DNA from: Photobacterium carnosum
GTDB taxonomy: Bacteria > Pseudomonadota > Gammaproteobacteria > Enterobacterales > Vibrionaceae
NCBI RefSeq assembly: GCF_002849605.1
Contig: NZ_NPIB01000001.1
Span: 248,001 to 312,000, forward strand
DNA: 64,000 bases
Reading direction: 5' to 3'
A program made the translations under genes and the position numbers. Of the stretch, positions 38,853 through 48,598 are shown in pieces. The notes under the pieces are model-generated. The model did not search any database, was not told the origin of the DNA, and saw only the letters and a list, made by a program, of their open reading frames with translations. Position 1 is the first letter of the stretch. Each line of letters starts with the position of its first letter.

Positions 38853-39248
38853 CTATATACGCAAACGGCATATTGTTACGATGGCAGAATCAGAAAGAAT
38901 TTGCTTCAATTTGTCACGATCATTATCACAAATAGTCGTTACAGATCCTGTTTGAGCAGTCCAGTCATTTGCAAACCAGAATTGTATTTGTTCAATAATT
39001 TCTTGATCTGATTTTTTATTTTGCAGAGATTGAGAAACAATATTATAAGCATTTACCGTAATTTTATCATTAATAAAATCACGATCATTATTTAAATGGA
39101 TAAATATTAAATAAGCGGCAAACAACCAACCTGAAATGGAAATTAATGAGTAACATAATATTTTTTTTTGACTTAGCAAAACAACTCCAGCTATCCATAG
39201 TATTAGTATTACATTTAGTAACAGCACTGATTTATTTAACAACAGCAA
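38853..39248 (-). CDS. Small membrane protein with DWTAQ-GS motif
   Basis: Protein of 131 residues with two hydrophobic helices (about 8-25 and 30-52), then a soluble part: NDRDFINDKITVNAYNIVSQSL and FWFANDWTAQTGSVTTICDND. It is clearly related to the next gene downstream but has an extra N-terminal helix. The pair arose by duplication. The three genes 39248-38120 are in one direction with 16-18 base gaps, an operon. I do not recognise a family. Confidence 0.7.
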   Translation of the reverse strand: MLLLNKSVLLLNVILILWIAGVVLLSQKKILCYSLISISGWLFAAYLIFIHLNNDRDFINDKITVNAYNIVSQSLQNKKSDQEIIEQIQFWFANDWTAQTGSVTTICDNDRDKLKQILSDSAIVTICRLRI

Positions 39249-39365
39249 ATAATACCAAAAAAAATAGTAAATTCCATGATAGTTTATGTTAGATAAAAAT
39301 CATTTTAATACAGTTATTATTAATAGGCTAAAAAAGAATAATACCTAGCCAATAACAAATAAATA

Positions 39366-39396
39366 GCAAAAAAAACCCACATAAATGCAGGTTTAA
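39366..39396 (-). terminator. Terminator after cpoB
   Basis: On the minus strand AAACCTGC-atttat-GTGGGTTT (two G-T pairs) followed by T's, ending the tol-pal transcript. Confidence 0.6.
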
Positions 39397-39416
39397 ATAG
39401 ATTAATAACAATAAGT

Positions 39417-40145
39417 CTAGTGCTTTGATAACTTCAATAACGCAGACTGTGCTTGCTTAGCACTGGTCGAGTTCGGATATTCCTTCTCAACTTGAGTGTA
39501 GTAAGACATTGCTTTAACGGTATCATTACCTCGCTCAGCAATAACACCCAGTTTTAATAATGCATTTGCACGCTTGCTTGAATCTTTAATGCTCACAACA
39601 ACTGCAAAATTCTTTGCCGCTTGAACTAAATCATTTTGAGCGAAATGAAGCTGACCAAGCCAATAACTTGCATTAGGCCTGTATACTGACTCAGGATAAG
39701 TGATTAAGAAAGATTCAAATGCTTGAGTCGCCCCTTGATAATCTTTCTTTTTCAAAATTAAATTTACTGCATTTTGATACGCATCATTCTCATTCATATT
39801 TTTAGAATATGTTTCTACTGATGCGTGACTTACCGCTTTAACTGCTGGCGTTGCTTTTACTGGTTGGCGACTTAACTGATCAACATCATTGTACAGCTGT
39901 CGTTGACGCTCTTTCATCTGCTTAATATCGTAACTATTACGTTCTACTTTGCCACGAATATTATCAATATCAGCCGACATTTGATCTAGCTGACGTTGAA
40001 CTTGCAATTGTGATTGCCCTTGAGCTTCAAGCATACGTTCTAATGTTTGTAAATTAGCTGCTGAAGCAGGCGCGGCGACCACTTGGGTCGCCGCACCAAC
40101 CAGCAACACTAATGCAAACTGACGCATTATTTTGTTACTGTTCAT
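39417..40145 (-). CDS. cpoB: Cell division coordinator CpoB (YbgF)
   Basis: Periplasmic protein that links outer-membrane constriction by Tol-Pal to peptidoglycan synthesis by PBP1B. It has 242 residues from the ATG at 40145 (MNSNKIMRQFALVLL), which has AGG nine bases upstream. A signal peptide ends around APASAA. A coiled-coil (about 30-85; QSQLQVQRQLDQMSADIDNI) drives trimerisation. Three TPR repeats follow (DAYQNAVNLILKKKDYQGATQAFESFL onward). It is the last gene of the tol-pal operon. Confidence 0.94.
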   Translation of the reverse strand: MNSNKIMRQFALVLLVGAATQVVAAPASAANLQTLERMLEAQGQSQLQVQRQLDQMSADIDNIRGKVERNSYDIKQMKERQRQLYNDVDQLSRQPVKATPAVKAVSHASVETYSKNMNENDAYQNAVNLILKKKDYQGATQAFESFLITYPESVYRPNASYWLGQLHFAQNDLVQAAKNFAVVVSIKDSSKRANALLKLGVIAERGNDTVKAMSYYTQVEKEYPNSTSAKQAQSALLKLSKH

Positions 40146-40166
40146 AATTATCAACCTAAATCTTAA

Positions 40167-40721
40167 TTAATAAACGATCACTGCACGACGATTCTTCGCG
40201 TAATCAGCATCCGTATGTCCAAATAATAATGGTTTTTCTTCACCATAACTTACAATCGACATTTGATTAGCCGACACACCTAATGCTTGCAGGTATTGAG
40301 ATACAGCGGTAGCACGACGCTCACCTAACGCAATGTTATATTCAGGCGTACCGCGCTCATCAGCATGACCTTGAACAACAACCTTGGTATTAGGATGATT
40401 ACGTAAATATTCTGCGTGAGCCTCTAACATGTTTTGATACGCAGGTTGAATTTCAGCGTTATCAAATTTAAAAAAGACTGTTTGCTCTTCTTGACGCAAC
40501 TTTTTCATTTGTTGCTCATGCAATTGTTGCTCAGTCATCGATCCACTTTGATCAATCGGCGTAGAGATTGTTGTTTGGCCAAGACCACTATTAATACCAA
40601 CATTACCATTCTGGTTTTGAGACGCGGTAGAGCTGCCAGTACTATCTGTTGAACTACATGCAGCCAATGTCATCATTGGTAACGCAATGGCTAAGCCTTT
40701 TAAAATTCGGTTAAATTGCAT
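40167..40721 (-). CDS. pal: Peptidoglycan-associated lipoprotein Pal
   Basis: Outer membrane lipoprotein of 184 residues. The signal peptide ends in the lipobox LAACSS (Cys22). A flexible Ser/Gln-rich linker precedes the OmpA-like peptidoglycan-binding domain, with VFFKFDNAEI, VVQGHADERGTPEYNIALGERRA and SYGEEKPL. It anchors the outer membrane to the cell wall and binds TolB. It lies between tolB and cpoB. Confidence 0.97.
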   Translation of the reverse strand: MQFNRILKGLAIALPMMTLAACSSTDSTGSSTASQNQNGNVGINSGLGQTTISTPIDQSGSMTEQQLHEQQMKKLRQEEQTVFFKFDNAEIQPAYQNMLEAHAEYLRNHPNTKVVVQGHADERGTPEYNIALGERRATAVSQYLQALGVSANQMSIVSYGEEKPLLFGHTDADYAKNRRAVIVY

Positions 40722-40786
40722 CTATTTTCATCCTTCATCATTCAGTAATACCCATTAATTGGATATATTATTGTTCTATAATCCTA

Positions 40787-42109
40787 TTATAGGAATGGAC
40801 CCCAAGCAGGTGCTCGTACTCGTTTACTTGTCGATGGTAAACGCGCTTGGAATCGACCGTCAATAGACACTAGAGACAATTCATAACTATTATTTTGTGC
40901 TGAGCTATAAATAATCATACTGCCATTAGGGGCAATGCTTGGTGATTCAGCTAAATTTGCTTTTGTTAATATCTGAACAGCGCCACTTTTTAAATCTTGC
41001 TTAGCGATGTTGTAACCACTATTTGAACGATTCACCATCACTAAAAAACGGCCATCAGGGGTAATTTGAGCCCCCATATTTTGGCTGCCTTGCCATGTTA
41101 CACGTTGAGTCTCACCTGTCGCTAAATCAAGATGATAAATTTGTGGACGACCACCACGATCTGACGTGAAATACATAGATTTTCCATCGGGCGTCCAAAC
41201 TTCTTCCGTATTATTAGCGCGACCATGGGTTATCTGGCGTAATTGCTTTGTTTTAAGATCTTTAATATAAATCTGTAAACTACCCGTTTTTGATAATACC
41301 ATTGCCAATTTTGTACCGTCTGGTGAAAATTGTGGTGAACCATTATGACGAGGATAATTAGAAATTAATTCACGCGTACCTTTATAAATATCCAGTACAA
41401 AAATTTCAGCTTTACCATTTTCAAAGCTTACATACGCTAACTTACTGCCATCAGGCGACCAAGCGGGTGACATTAACGGCTGCTTTGATTTTAAAACTAC
41501 ACGCTCGTTATAACCATCATAATCAGCCACACGCAATTGATACGGAAATTGTGCGCCCTGATTATCATCGACATAAGCTATTCGAGTTAAAAATGCACCT
41601 CGTTGACCCGTCAATTTTTGATAGATCATGTCTGAAATACGATGTGCATATTGACGCATCCGATTCGGTTTTACGACCGCACGGTTATTTAACAGTAAGT
41701 AATCACTCGCCGTACCTTGCGCATCACTATTTAGTTTACCTTTAACTATATCAACCAGTTGATAATTAATAACATAATTACCTTCTGCATTTTGAGTAAT
41801 ACTGCCAGTTACAACTGCATCAACCCCTAACTTAGTCCATGCACTGTAATTAATTTGACTTTCATTATAAGGGCGTTGTGGTAATTTATTATTCGCTATT
41901 GGACTAAATTTGCCACTTCGCTGCAAATCAGAAGCAATGACAGCTGATATATCGGTAGGTAATTTATTTTGACCTTGCCACTCAAAAGGTACTATTCCTA
42001 TTGGGCGGGCGGAATCAACACCATCAGTGATGACTAAATCAAGTGCAGCATGTGCAAATTGGCTAACGCTTAGTAAGGCAAAAAATACGCCTATCATCCA
42101 ACGTTTCAT
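40787..42109 (-). CDS. tolB: Tol-Pal system protein TolB
   Basis: Periplasmic beta-propeller protein that competes for Pal and signals to TolA. It has 440 residues from the ATG at 42109 ([21 protein letters not shown]), with AGGAG upstream. An N-terminal signal peptide precedes the alpha/beta domain ([20 protein letters not shown]), which is followed by repeated propeller blades with [24 protein letters not shown] and [16 protein letters not shown] motifs. The longer in-frame upstream start lacks a signal peptide. Confidence 0.96.
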   Translation of the reverse strand: MKRWMIGVFFALLSVSQFAHAALDLVITDGVDSARPIGIVPFEWQGQNKLPTDISAVIASDLQRSGKFSPIANNKLPQRPYNESQINYSAWTKLGVDAVVTGSITQNAEGNYVINYQLVDIVKGKLNSDAQGTASDYLLLNNRAVVKPNRMRQYAHRISDMIYQKLTGQRGAFLTRIAYVDDNQGAQFPYQLRVADYDGYNERVVLKSKQPLMSPAWSPDGSKLAYVSFENGKAEIFVLDIYKGTRELISNYPRHNGSPQFSPDGTKLAMVLSKTGSLQIYIKDLKTKQLRQITHGRANNTEEVWTPDGKSMYFTSDRGGRPQIYHLDLATGETQRVTWQGSQNMGAQITPDGRFLVMVNRSNSGYNIAKQDLKSGAVQILTKANLAESPSIAPNGSMIIYSSAQNNSYELSLVSIDGRFQARLPSTSKRVRAPAWGPFL

Positions 42110-42192
42110 CAATCGCTCCTTAATAGTTACAAAAGCCGCAATCACTGTTACGGCAAAAAATAAAGTCAGTATTCACAAGTTCTACGAATAAT

Positions 42193-43290
42193 CTACGGAC
42201 TAACCGTTAAGTTGATTTCCCGTAATTGTTTAACTACATTGGGGTCATCTGGCATAGGAAATACATCCACTTGTAACACCGCTGATTTAGCAGCACGGCA
42301 AAGGGTGTCATTACCGGCTAACTGTGAGACATTCAACACTAAACCATTAGCTGCCAAACGTAATCTTAGCTTACATTTCTGACCTTTAAGGCTTTGATCG
42401 ACCAATAAATTTTGTTGGATCAGTCCTTTAAACATCGAGCTATACTTAGCAATTTCATCATCAATATGCTGGTCTTTCACACCATCACGTTGCTCATTTT
42501 CAGCTTCTAATCCTGAAAGCATATCATTTAATGCTGCATCTTGTTTAGCTTGAGCATCTGCCTTCGCTTTAGCGTCTGCCTTCGCTTTAGCATCTGCCTT
42601 CGCTTTAGCATCTGCCTTCGCTTTAGCATCTGCCTTCGCTTTAGCATCTGCCTTTGCTTGAGCATCTGCTTTCGCTTTAGCGGCTACCTTCGCTCTAGCG
42701 TCTGCCTTCGCTTTAACGTCTGCCTTCGCTTTAGCATCGGCCTTCGCTTTAGCGGCGACCTTCGCTTTGGCGTCGGCCTTCACTTTAGCGTCTGCCTTCG
42801 CTTTAGCATCTGCCTTCGCTTTAGCATCTGCCTTCGCTTTAGCATCTGCCTTTGCTTTAGCGTCTGCCTTCGCTTTAACGTCTGCCTTCGCTTGAGCATC
42901 TGCTTTCGCTCTGGCTTCTATAGCCTGTTGCTGCTGTACTTGTTGTCGTTTTTTAGCTTCACGAGTTGCTTTTTCTGCTGTTAGCTTATCTTCTTTCAGC
43001 TGACGGATCCGCTCGGCATCAGTTTTGCGTTGTGCTTCAAGTGCAGCGGTTTGTTGTTGTAAACGAGCTTGACGGGCCAACTCAGCATTTTTAGCAGCTT
43101 GGCGTTGCTGACGAATTTGCTGAGCTTGTTGATTCAATATTGCAGGATCAATCATTGTCGCTTGAATGGTATTTCCTACCGATTGTTTTTTCTCAAAGGT
43201 AAAATCAGCGCCCCACAATAACAGCACAATAAATAATACATGTACAAGTACGGATATAATAACTGATGTCGAATAATTACTCTTTTTCAT
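42193..43290 (-). CDS. tolA: Tol-Pal system protein TolA
   Basis: Inner membrane protein of 365 residues that spans the periplasm. One N-terminal membrane helix (SVIISVLVHVLFIVLLLWG) is followed by a very long helical domain, in which residues about 125-255 are near-perfect six-residue repeats of the AKADAK type. The C-terminal domain (about 265-365) has the two conserved cysteines, in GQKCKLRLR and DTLCRAA, and binds TolB and Pal. TolQR energise it with the proton motive force. The repeat tract suggests a length that can vary between strains. Confidence 0.95.
   Translation of the reverse strand: MKKSNYSTSVIISVLVHVLFIVLLLWGADFTFEKKQSVGNTIQATMIDPAILNQQAQQIRQQRQAAKNAELARQARLQQQTAALEAQRKTDAERIRQLKEDKLTAEKATREAKKRQQVQQQQAIEARAKADAQAKADVKAKADAKAKADAKAKADAKAKADAKAKADAKVKADAKAKVAAKAKADAKAKADVKAKADARAKVAAKAKADAQAKADAKAKADAKAKADAKAKADAKAKADAKAKADAQAKQDAALNDMLSGLEAENEQRDGVKDQHIDDEIAKYSSMFKGLIQQNLLVDQSLKGQKCKLRLRLAANGLVLNVSQLAGNDTLCRAAKSAVLQVDVFPMPDDPNVVKQLREINLTVSP
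42540..42912 (-). repeat. 18-bp tandem repeats in tolA
   Basis: About twenty units of 18 bases (GCATCTGCCTTCGCTTTA on the plus strand) encode AKADAK-type hexapeptides in the TolA helical domain. Units differ by a few bases, with variants coding V, Q, R or AA. Unit changes stay in frame, so the tract can expand or shrink without frameshift. Confidence 0.9.
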
Positions 43291-43293
43291 GCC

Positions 43294-43746
43294 TTAATTT
43301 CCAGGCTTATCGAGAGGATCTGTCATTAAACCTACAGATCCAACACCAGCATGGCTTAACGCATCCAAAGTTTCTACAATATTTGAATAAGGTGTGCGTC
43401 CATCCCCCCCTACCATAACCAATGTTTTAGGATTCGCCGCAAGCTCTGCTTTTACTCGAGCGACTAATTCATCAAGACTAAGGTCGTGTGCCATCTCTGC
43501 ATTATTAATGCTCACCCCTAAGTGGCCATCTTTATCAACTTCGACAATAATAGGTGGTGTATTAGAATCAGGATTCATATCTGCAACGGTTTCAGCTGTT
43601 TGCGTCTTAGGTAAATCAACATCGACACCTTGGCTTACAAACGGTGCTGTCACCATGAAGATAATTAATAAAACCAACATTACATCAATATAAGGAACGA
43701 CGTTAATCTCTGCCGTTATTTTGCGTTTCTTCGGTTGATAAGCCAT
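43294..43746 (-). CDS. tolR: Tol-Pal system protein TolR
   Basis: ExbD/TolR-type protein of 150 residues with one membrane helix containing the conserved aspartate (NVVPYIDVMLVLLIIFMV) and a periplasmic domain (VVEVDKDGHLGVSINN-like). With TolQ it forms a proton channel that powers TolA. The gene begins 6 bases after tolQ and ends 3 bases before tolA. Confidence 0.97.
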   Translation of the reverse strand: MAYQPKKRKITAEINVVPYIDVMLVLLIIFMVTAPFVSQGVDVDLPKTQTAETVADMNPDSNTPPIIVEVDKDGHLGVSINNAEMAHDLSLDELVARVKAELAANPKTLVMVGGDGRTPYSNIVETLDALSHAGVGSVGLMTDPLDKPGN

Positions 43747-43752
43747 TGCTTA

Positions 43753-44439
43753 TTACTCCTGATTCGCTGCAAATGCCTGGCGGTGTAAAATACTTGAAAA
43801 CTCCTCCATAAAAGTGGCGTAAGTATGTTCAAGTTTAGTTACTTTATTAGTAAGGCTATTATAAAACATCACTGCAGGAATCGCAGCGAAAAGACCCATC
43901 GCGGTCGCAACCAATGCTTCAGCAATACCTGGTGCAACCATCGCTAATGTTGCTTGTTTTACAGCACCAAGTGCAATAAATGCCGTCATAATGCCCCATA
44001 CTGTACCAAAAAGACCGATGTAAGGGCTGATAGAACCAACAGTCGCAAGAAACGGTAAGTTAGTTTCTAGTTCATCAACTTCTTTTGATAATGAAACCCG
44101 CATAGCACGTCCAGTACCTTCCATTACCGCTTCAGGTACACTGCCATTACTACGATGTAAACGTGCAAACTCTTTAAAACCTGAATAGAAAATCCGCTCA
44201 GAACCTGAGAGATCATCTTTACGTTCTTGAACTTCTTGATAAAGCTGTGAAAGATCAATACCAGACCAGAATCTGTCTTCAAATTGACTGGCGTTACGTT
44301 CAGCACGGTTTAAAACTTGTGAGCGCTTAATGATCATTGCCCAAGAAGCAATCGACATTCCAAGTAAAATAAGCATAACCAGTTTTACCAACAAACTTGC
44401 TTGTAAAAAAAGGTCTAAAATGGTTAGTTCTGAGTTCAC
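43753..44439 (-). CDS. tolQ: Tol-Pal system protein TolQ
   Basis: MotA/TolQ/ExbB-type proton channel subunit of 228 residues with three membrane helices (about 15-37, then around [24 protein letters not shown] and [20 protein letters not shown]). The GTG start immediately follows the TAG stop of ybgC with no gap, so the two are translationally coupled. Confidence 0.97.
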   Translation of the reverse strand: MNSELTILDLFLQASLLVKLVMLILLGMSIASWAMIIKRSQVLNRAERNASQFEDRFWSGIDLSQLYQEVQERKDDLSGSERIFYSGFKEFARLHRSNGSVPEAVMEGTGRAMRVSLSKEVDELETNLPFLATVGSISPYIGLFGTVWGIMTAFIALGAVKQATLAMVAPGIAEALVATAMGLFAAIPAVMFYNSLTNKVTKLEHTYATFMEEFSSILHRQAFAANQE

Positions 44440-44844
44440 CTAATTTATCTCCGGCTTTAATTGTGCAGGTAATGCGATGGGTTTCATGATAGTTGGATTA
44501 ACGCAGGCAATTTTCACTATAGCGCGGCAAAATACCACATTATGATCATCAACCAATTCTTGGTTAAATTCTATTGATGCGCGACGTACATTTTGAATGG
44601 TTGTATTAACAATAAGTTGATCATCTAGCTTTGCTCCACGAATAAAATCAATATTCATACTACGTACAACAAAACTCATATTATCCGCAAATAATTGTTG
44701 TTGGTTTAAGCCAATATAACGCAATAATTCGGTTCGAGCTCGCTCAAAAAACTTTAAGTAATTAGCGTGATATACCACCCCGCCTACATCAGTATCTTCA
44801 TAATAAATGGTAATTGGCCATTTAAAAATATCTTGTTCTTTCAT
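44440..44844 (-). CDS. ybgC: Acyl-CoA thioesterase YbgC
   Basis: Hotdog-fold thioesterase of 134 residues acting on short-chain acyl-CoA, first gene of the tol-pal operon as in most gammaproteobacteria. The active-site motif YYEDTDVGGVVYHANYLKFFERARTELLR contains the catalytic aspartate. A link to phospholipid synthesis or Tol function is proposed for the family but not shown here. Confidence 0.95.
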   Translation of the reverse strand: MKEQDIFKWPITIYYEDTDVGGVVYHANYLKFFERARTELLRYIGLNQQQLFADNMSFVVRSMNIDFIRGAKLDDQLIVNTTIQNVRRASIEFNQELVDDHNVVFCRAIVKIACVNPTIMKPIALPAQLKPEIN

Positions 44845-45058
44845 TTAGTATCCATAACCACCATGTCTCCACGATGCTAACAATCACGCTTAATACTACT
44901 ATACCCTAAGTCATCAACAGATAGTTACCATGACACTAATAGATAAGTGCATTTAACTAAAAAATGAAATTTGTCCGTAAGTTCTGACAATCAAATTACA
45001 ATTCTGTTCAGTTATCATGCAGCAAAAAAATTGCTCATGATCACGGTAATTTCATCCC

Positions 45059-45100
45059 ATAAAAAAAGCCTGCTTCCATTATGGTAACAGGCTTTTTTAT
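45059..45100. terminator. Terminator between cyd and tol-pal operons
   Basis: AAAAAAGCCTG pairs with CAGGCTTTTTT over a 15-base loop. It serves the cyd transcript on the minus strand. Confidence 0.8.
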
Positions 45101-45116
45101 GACTACAGGTTAAACG

Positions 45117-45419
45117 TTATAAGAAGCGTAACCCGAGAATATACAGCAATATAGGCAGTGCGATATAAGGTGTAAATAACACCTGAAAATACCACCGATG
45201 AGGAACAAAACCCATACCAAATACTATCGCACTACAGGTTGCCCAAATCATCAGCGGCGCTAGTCCTACACTAAATCCACCAATATCTTTGGCAAATTGT
45301 TGAGGCTCCCACATTAATAGCCCTGTAATAGTCAATGCTATTACTACTGCTAATAATTTAAGAGGCAACACATTCAATGGTGCATGAAGTAGCTTAACCG
45401 CACGATCTATCTTACTCAC
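45117..45419 (-). CDS. ybgE: Cyd operon protein YbgE
   Basis: Small membrane protein of 100 residues with about three helices (ALTITGLLMW, PLMIWATCSAIVFGMGFVP, LFTPYIALPILLYILG). I place the start at a GTG (45419) overlapping the last codons of cydX, giving MSKIDRAVKLL, like E. coli YbgE in start and length (97). Longer in-frame extension would run over cydX. It is associated with cytochrome bd; its role is not settled. Confidence 0.85.
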   Translation of the reverse strand: MSKIDRAVKLLHAPLNVLPLKLLAVVIALTITGLLMWEPQQFAKDIGGFSVGLAPLMIWATCSAIVFGMGFVPHRWYFQVLFTPYIALPILLYILGLRFL

Positions 45420-45519
45420 TGTCTTTATCCATATTTTCAGTCGTTTCAAGCCATAACGCATTGACAATACCGAATGAACAAGCCAGTAAAACACCTAGAA
45501 TCCAAGCGAAATACCACAT
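45412..45519 (-). CDS. cydX: Cytochrome bd subunit CydX
   Basis: Short 35-residue single-helix subunit of cytochrome bd-I. It reads MWYFAWILGVLLACSFGIVN, very similar to E. coli CydX (37 residues), then a charged tail. It is needed for stability and activity of the oxidase. It lies 14 bases downstream of cydB and overlaps ybgE by 8 bases. Confidence 0.93.
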   Translation of the reverse strand: MWYFAWILGVLLACSFGIVNALWLETTENMDKDSE

Positions 45520-45533
45520 AGTTCGTCTACTCC

Positions 45534-46670
45534 TTAGTACAGTGAAGTCTTGTTGTCTTCGATATATTTAGTATCAAGACGACCAAACATTTTGTAGTAA
45601 CACCATGAGGTGTACACCAAGATTACAGGTACCATAACAAATGCTACCACGGTCATAATCTTCAATGTGTATTCAGATGATGTTGCATCCCAAATAGTCA
45701 AACTTACATTAGGATCTAAGCTTGAAGGCATAATAAATGGGAATGTTGCAAAACCAAATGTTAATACCACACCAACAACCGTTAAGCTTGAGAACAAGAA
45801 CGCAAAACCTGCACGTTCAGCACGTGAGCATAATGCTGTTAGTAATGGCATCGCCACTGCAAGTATTGGTGCAATCCACAATACTGGGTAGTTATGGTAA
45901 TTAATAAACAACGCACCCACTTGACGAACAACATCTTTCGTTAATGGATCTGAGGCTACATTTGGCAATACTTGCGATGTAATCACATAACCGTTAATAC
46001 CTTGAGAGACAAAACCCGCAATAATAAATACAACGGCCATCAATATTGCTGAAATTGCAGCAACATTACGGGCACGAGTATGAATAGCATCGGTTGTTTT
46101 CATCTGTAGGAATGTTGCGCCTTGGGTAATAACCATTAATACGCTAACAACACCACAAAGTAATGCAAACGGATTCAATAAACCAAAGAATGAGCCAGTA
46201 TACGTCGTCATCATAAATTCGTTTATTTCAAACGGTACGCCTTGCATAAGGTTACCAAAAGCAACACCAAAAATAAGCGGTGGAACAAAGCTACCAACGA
46301 AGATTGCTTTATCCCATAAACCACGCCATTTTGGATCAGTTAGCTTAGAACGATAATCGAAACCTAATGGACGTAACCATAGTGACGCTAACGTTATAAT
46401 CATTGCCACATAAAAACCAGAGAATACCGTTGCGTAAACTAATGGCCATGCCGCAAATAACGCACCACCAGCGGTGATCAACCAAACTTGGTTACCATCC
46501 CAGTGTGGTGCAATTGAGTTAATCATTACACGACGTTCGCCATCTGTCTTACCAATAATTGGAGACAGCATACCTACGCCCATATCAAAACCATCTGTGA
46601 TTGCAAAACCGATGCACAACACACCAATTAGTACCCACCAAATGATTCGCAAGCTTTCATAATCAAACAT
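45534..46670 (-). CDS. cydB: Cytochrome bd ubiquinol oxidase subunit II
   Basis: Polytopic membrane subunit of 378 residues (E. coli 379) with about eight helices. Family motifs: WWVLIGVLCIGFAITDGFDMGVG, HWDGNQVWLITAGGALFAAWP and SPVSQ-type loops replaced by typical LNPFALLCG. With CydA it forms the high-affinity oxidase used at low oxygen. It lies 18 bases downstream of cydA. Confidence 0.97.
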   Translation of the reverse strand: MFDYESLRIIWWVLIGVLCIGFAITDGFDMGVGMLSPIIGKTDGERRVMINSIAPHWDGNQVWLITAGGALFAAWPLVYATVFSGFYVAMIITLASLWLRPLGFDYRSKLTDPKWRGLWDKAIFVGSFVPPLIFGVAFGNLMQGVPFEINEFMMTTYTGSFFGLLNPFALLCGVVSVLMVITQGATFLQMKTTDAIHTRARNVAAISAILMAVVFIIAGFVSQGINGYVITSQVLPNVASDPLTKDVVRQVGALFINYHNYPVLWIAPILAVAMPLLTALCSRAERAGFAFLFSSLTVVGVVLTFGFATFPFIMPSSLDPNVSLTIWDATSSEYTLKIMTVVAFVMVPVILVYTSWCYYKMFGRLDTKYIEDNKTSLY

Positions 46671-46688
46671 TATTCTGTTTCTCCCTGC

Positions 46689-48275
46689 TTACACTTCAAC
46701 CTGACGTGAAACCACATCTTGTGCTGTATCTTTTTGCTCAAAATGATAACGGCCTGTCTTCAAGCTACTTGGACCTAAACGTGCAAACTTAAGCATCAAG
46801 TACACTTCAGCAATCAAGAACAAAGTATAAAGTCCGATAATTGCAGCTAACGAGAACCATAATTGTGAGGGTTCAAGGTTGGATGCAGCCATATGTACAG
46901 GCAGTATTTCACCAACAGCCCATGGTTGACGACCATATTCGGCAACAAACCAACCTGCTTCAATCGCAATCCACGGTAATGGCATACCAATCAATGCGGC
47001 TTTAAGTACCCACTTATTACCCGTGATTTTATGACGGCAAGACTGTACAAATGCAGCACCAATAATGGCAAACATTAAGAAGCCGGCACCCACCATAATA
47101 CGGAAGCTAAAGAATAGCGGCCATACACGTGGAATTGAGTCATCAACGGCTTTTTGAATTTGCTCTGGTGTCGCATCAACAACTTTATCAGTATAAGGCT
47201 TCAACAATAGGCCATAACCTAAGTCGCCTTTGACTTCATTGAATGCTGCAACATTTGCTGGTGTTCTTTTACCTTCACGCAATTTTTCAAGCAAACCGTA
47301 TGCAACCATACCATTACGGATACGTACTGCATGCTGTTTTTTCAGATCGCGAATACCTAATACTTGAGTATCAAGCGAACGTGTAGCGATAATACCCATT
47401 AAGTATGGGATCTTGATCGCGTACTCTGTTTCCATCGTATCTTGATTAGGGAAACCAAAAGCGGTAAAGGCTGCAGGAGCAGGTTCGGTATGCCACTCAG
47501 CTTCAATTGCTGCTAATTTTGTTTTTTGGACATCACCTAGTTCATAACCAGATTCATCACCCAAAATCATTACTGAAACGATTGATGCAAGACCAAAAGC
47601 AGCAGCGATTGCAAATGAACGACGAGCAAAGGCAATATCACGCCCTCTTAGCATGTAGTATGAACTTACGCCAAGAATAAACATCGCACCACAAACATAA
47701 CCAGATGCAACTGTGTGAACAAATTTAACCTGAGCAACAGGGTTAAAGATAACTTCAGAGAAGCTCACCATTTCCATACGCATGGTTTCATAATTGAAAT
47801 CCGCGCCTACAGGGTTTTGCATCCAGCCATTGGCAATTAAGATCCACAATGCAGAGAAGTTAGAAGCTAATGCAACAAACCACGTCACTGTAAGGTGTTG
47901 ACGTTTTGATAGACGATCCCAGCCAAAAAAGAACATACCGACTAAAGTGGATTCAAGGAAAAACGCCATCAGTGCTTCGATTGCTAACGGCGCACCGAAA
48001 ATATCACCAACATAATGAGAATAATAAGCCCAGTTTGTACCAAACTGGAATTCCATGGATAGGCCAGTTGCCACACCCAGTGCAAAGTTAATCGCGAAAA
48101 GCTTACCCCAGAACTTTGTCATGTCCTTGTAGATTTGCTTGCCTGTCATAACATAAACTGATTCCATGATGGCAAGTAAAAAAGCCATACCTAGAGTCAG
48201 GGGAACGAACAAAAAGTGATACATCGCTGTAAAAGCGAACTGTAACCGCGATAGTTCGACGACATCAGTTAACAT
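46689..48275 (-). CDS. cydA: Cytochrome bd ubiquinol oxidase subunit I
   Basis: Haem-carrying subunit of 528 residues, quinol-oxidising. The haem b595/d ligand histidine is in [12 protein letters not shown] near residue 19. The [19 protein letters not shown] and [16 protein letters not shown] segments, and the Q-loop region, are conserved. The length fits the long Q-loop type of E. coli (522). Two FNR-type boxes lie 260-323 bases upstream, consistent with oxygen-controlled expression. Confidence 0.98.
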   Translation of the reverse strand: MLTDVVELSRLQFAFTAMYHFLFVPLTLGMAFLLAIMESVYVMTGKQIYKDMTKFWGKLFAINFALGVATGLSMEFQFGTNWAYYSHYVGDIFGAPLAIEALMAFFLESTLVGMFFFGWDRLSKRQHLTVTWFVALASNFSALWILIANGWMQNPVGADFNYETMRMEMVSFSEVIFNPVAQVKFVHTVASGYVCGAMFILGVSSYYMLRGRDIAFARRSFAIAAAFGLASIVSVMILGDESGYELGDVQKTKLAAIEAEWHTEPAPAAFTAFGFPNQDTMETEYAIKIPYLMGIIATRSLDTQVLGIRDLKKQHAVRIRNGMVAYGLLEKLREGKRTPANVAAFNEVKGDLGYGLLLKPYTDKVVDATPEQIQKAVDDSIPRVWPLFFSFRIMVGAGFLMFAIIGAAFVQSCRHKITGNKWVLKAALIGMPLPWIAIEAGWFVAEYGRQPWAVGEILPVHMAASNLEPSQLWFSLAAIIGLYTLFLIAEVYLMLKFARLGPSSLKTGRYHFEQKDTAQDVVSRQVEV

Positions 48276-48534
48276 TGATAACTCCTTTTTTCACCAGCTG
48301 ACTGGTGAAGTACTACACAGTGTACCGATTATTGGGTTTAGCCAATCGTAGATAACAAACCGCAATATTAGTGATCTTCCTGATCGCATTTACCATGATG
48401 ATAATGGCGTCCATCCTATTGTTGCGGTTTTGTACCAAAAATATTGTTTTACTGTTATTCTACAGCTAATAAATTCCAGGCTAATATTACAGATATCAGC
48501 AATAATCTTCAAAGTATTTATTAATAGTTTTGCT

Positions 48535-48548
48535 TTGATATTTATCAA
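48535..48548. promoter_or_regulatory. FNR box upstream of cydA
   Basis: TTGATATTTATCAA is a perfect match to the FNR consensus TTGAT-N4-ATCAA, 260 bases upstream of cydA. Confidence 0.75.
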
Positions 48549-48584
48549 ACAAAATACCACCGCAAGACATCGACAACACCAAAC

Positions 48585-48598
48585 ATGATCCATATCAA
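48585..48598. promoter_or_regulatory. Second FNR-type box upstream of cydA
   Basis: ATGATCCATATCAA matches nine of ten consensus bases and lies 50 bases from the first box (centre to centre), close to five helical turns. Confidence 0.6.

Noticed and set aside
42541..42984. 147-codon ORF on the plus strand rich in CLRFSI repeats
   Set aside because: It is the antisense reading of the tolA repeat tract, and its repeat pattern follows from the tolA codons.
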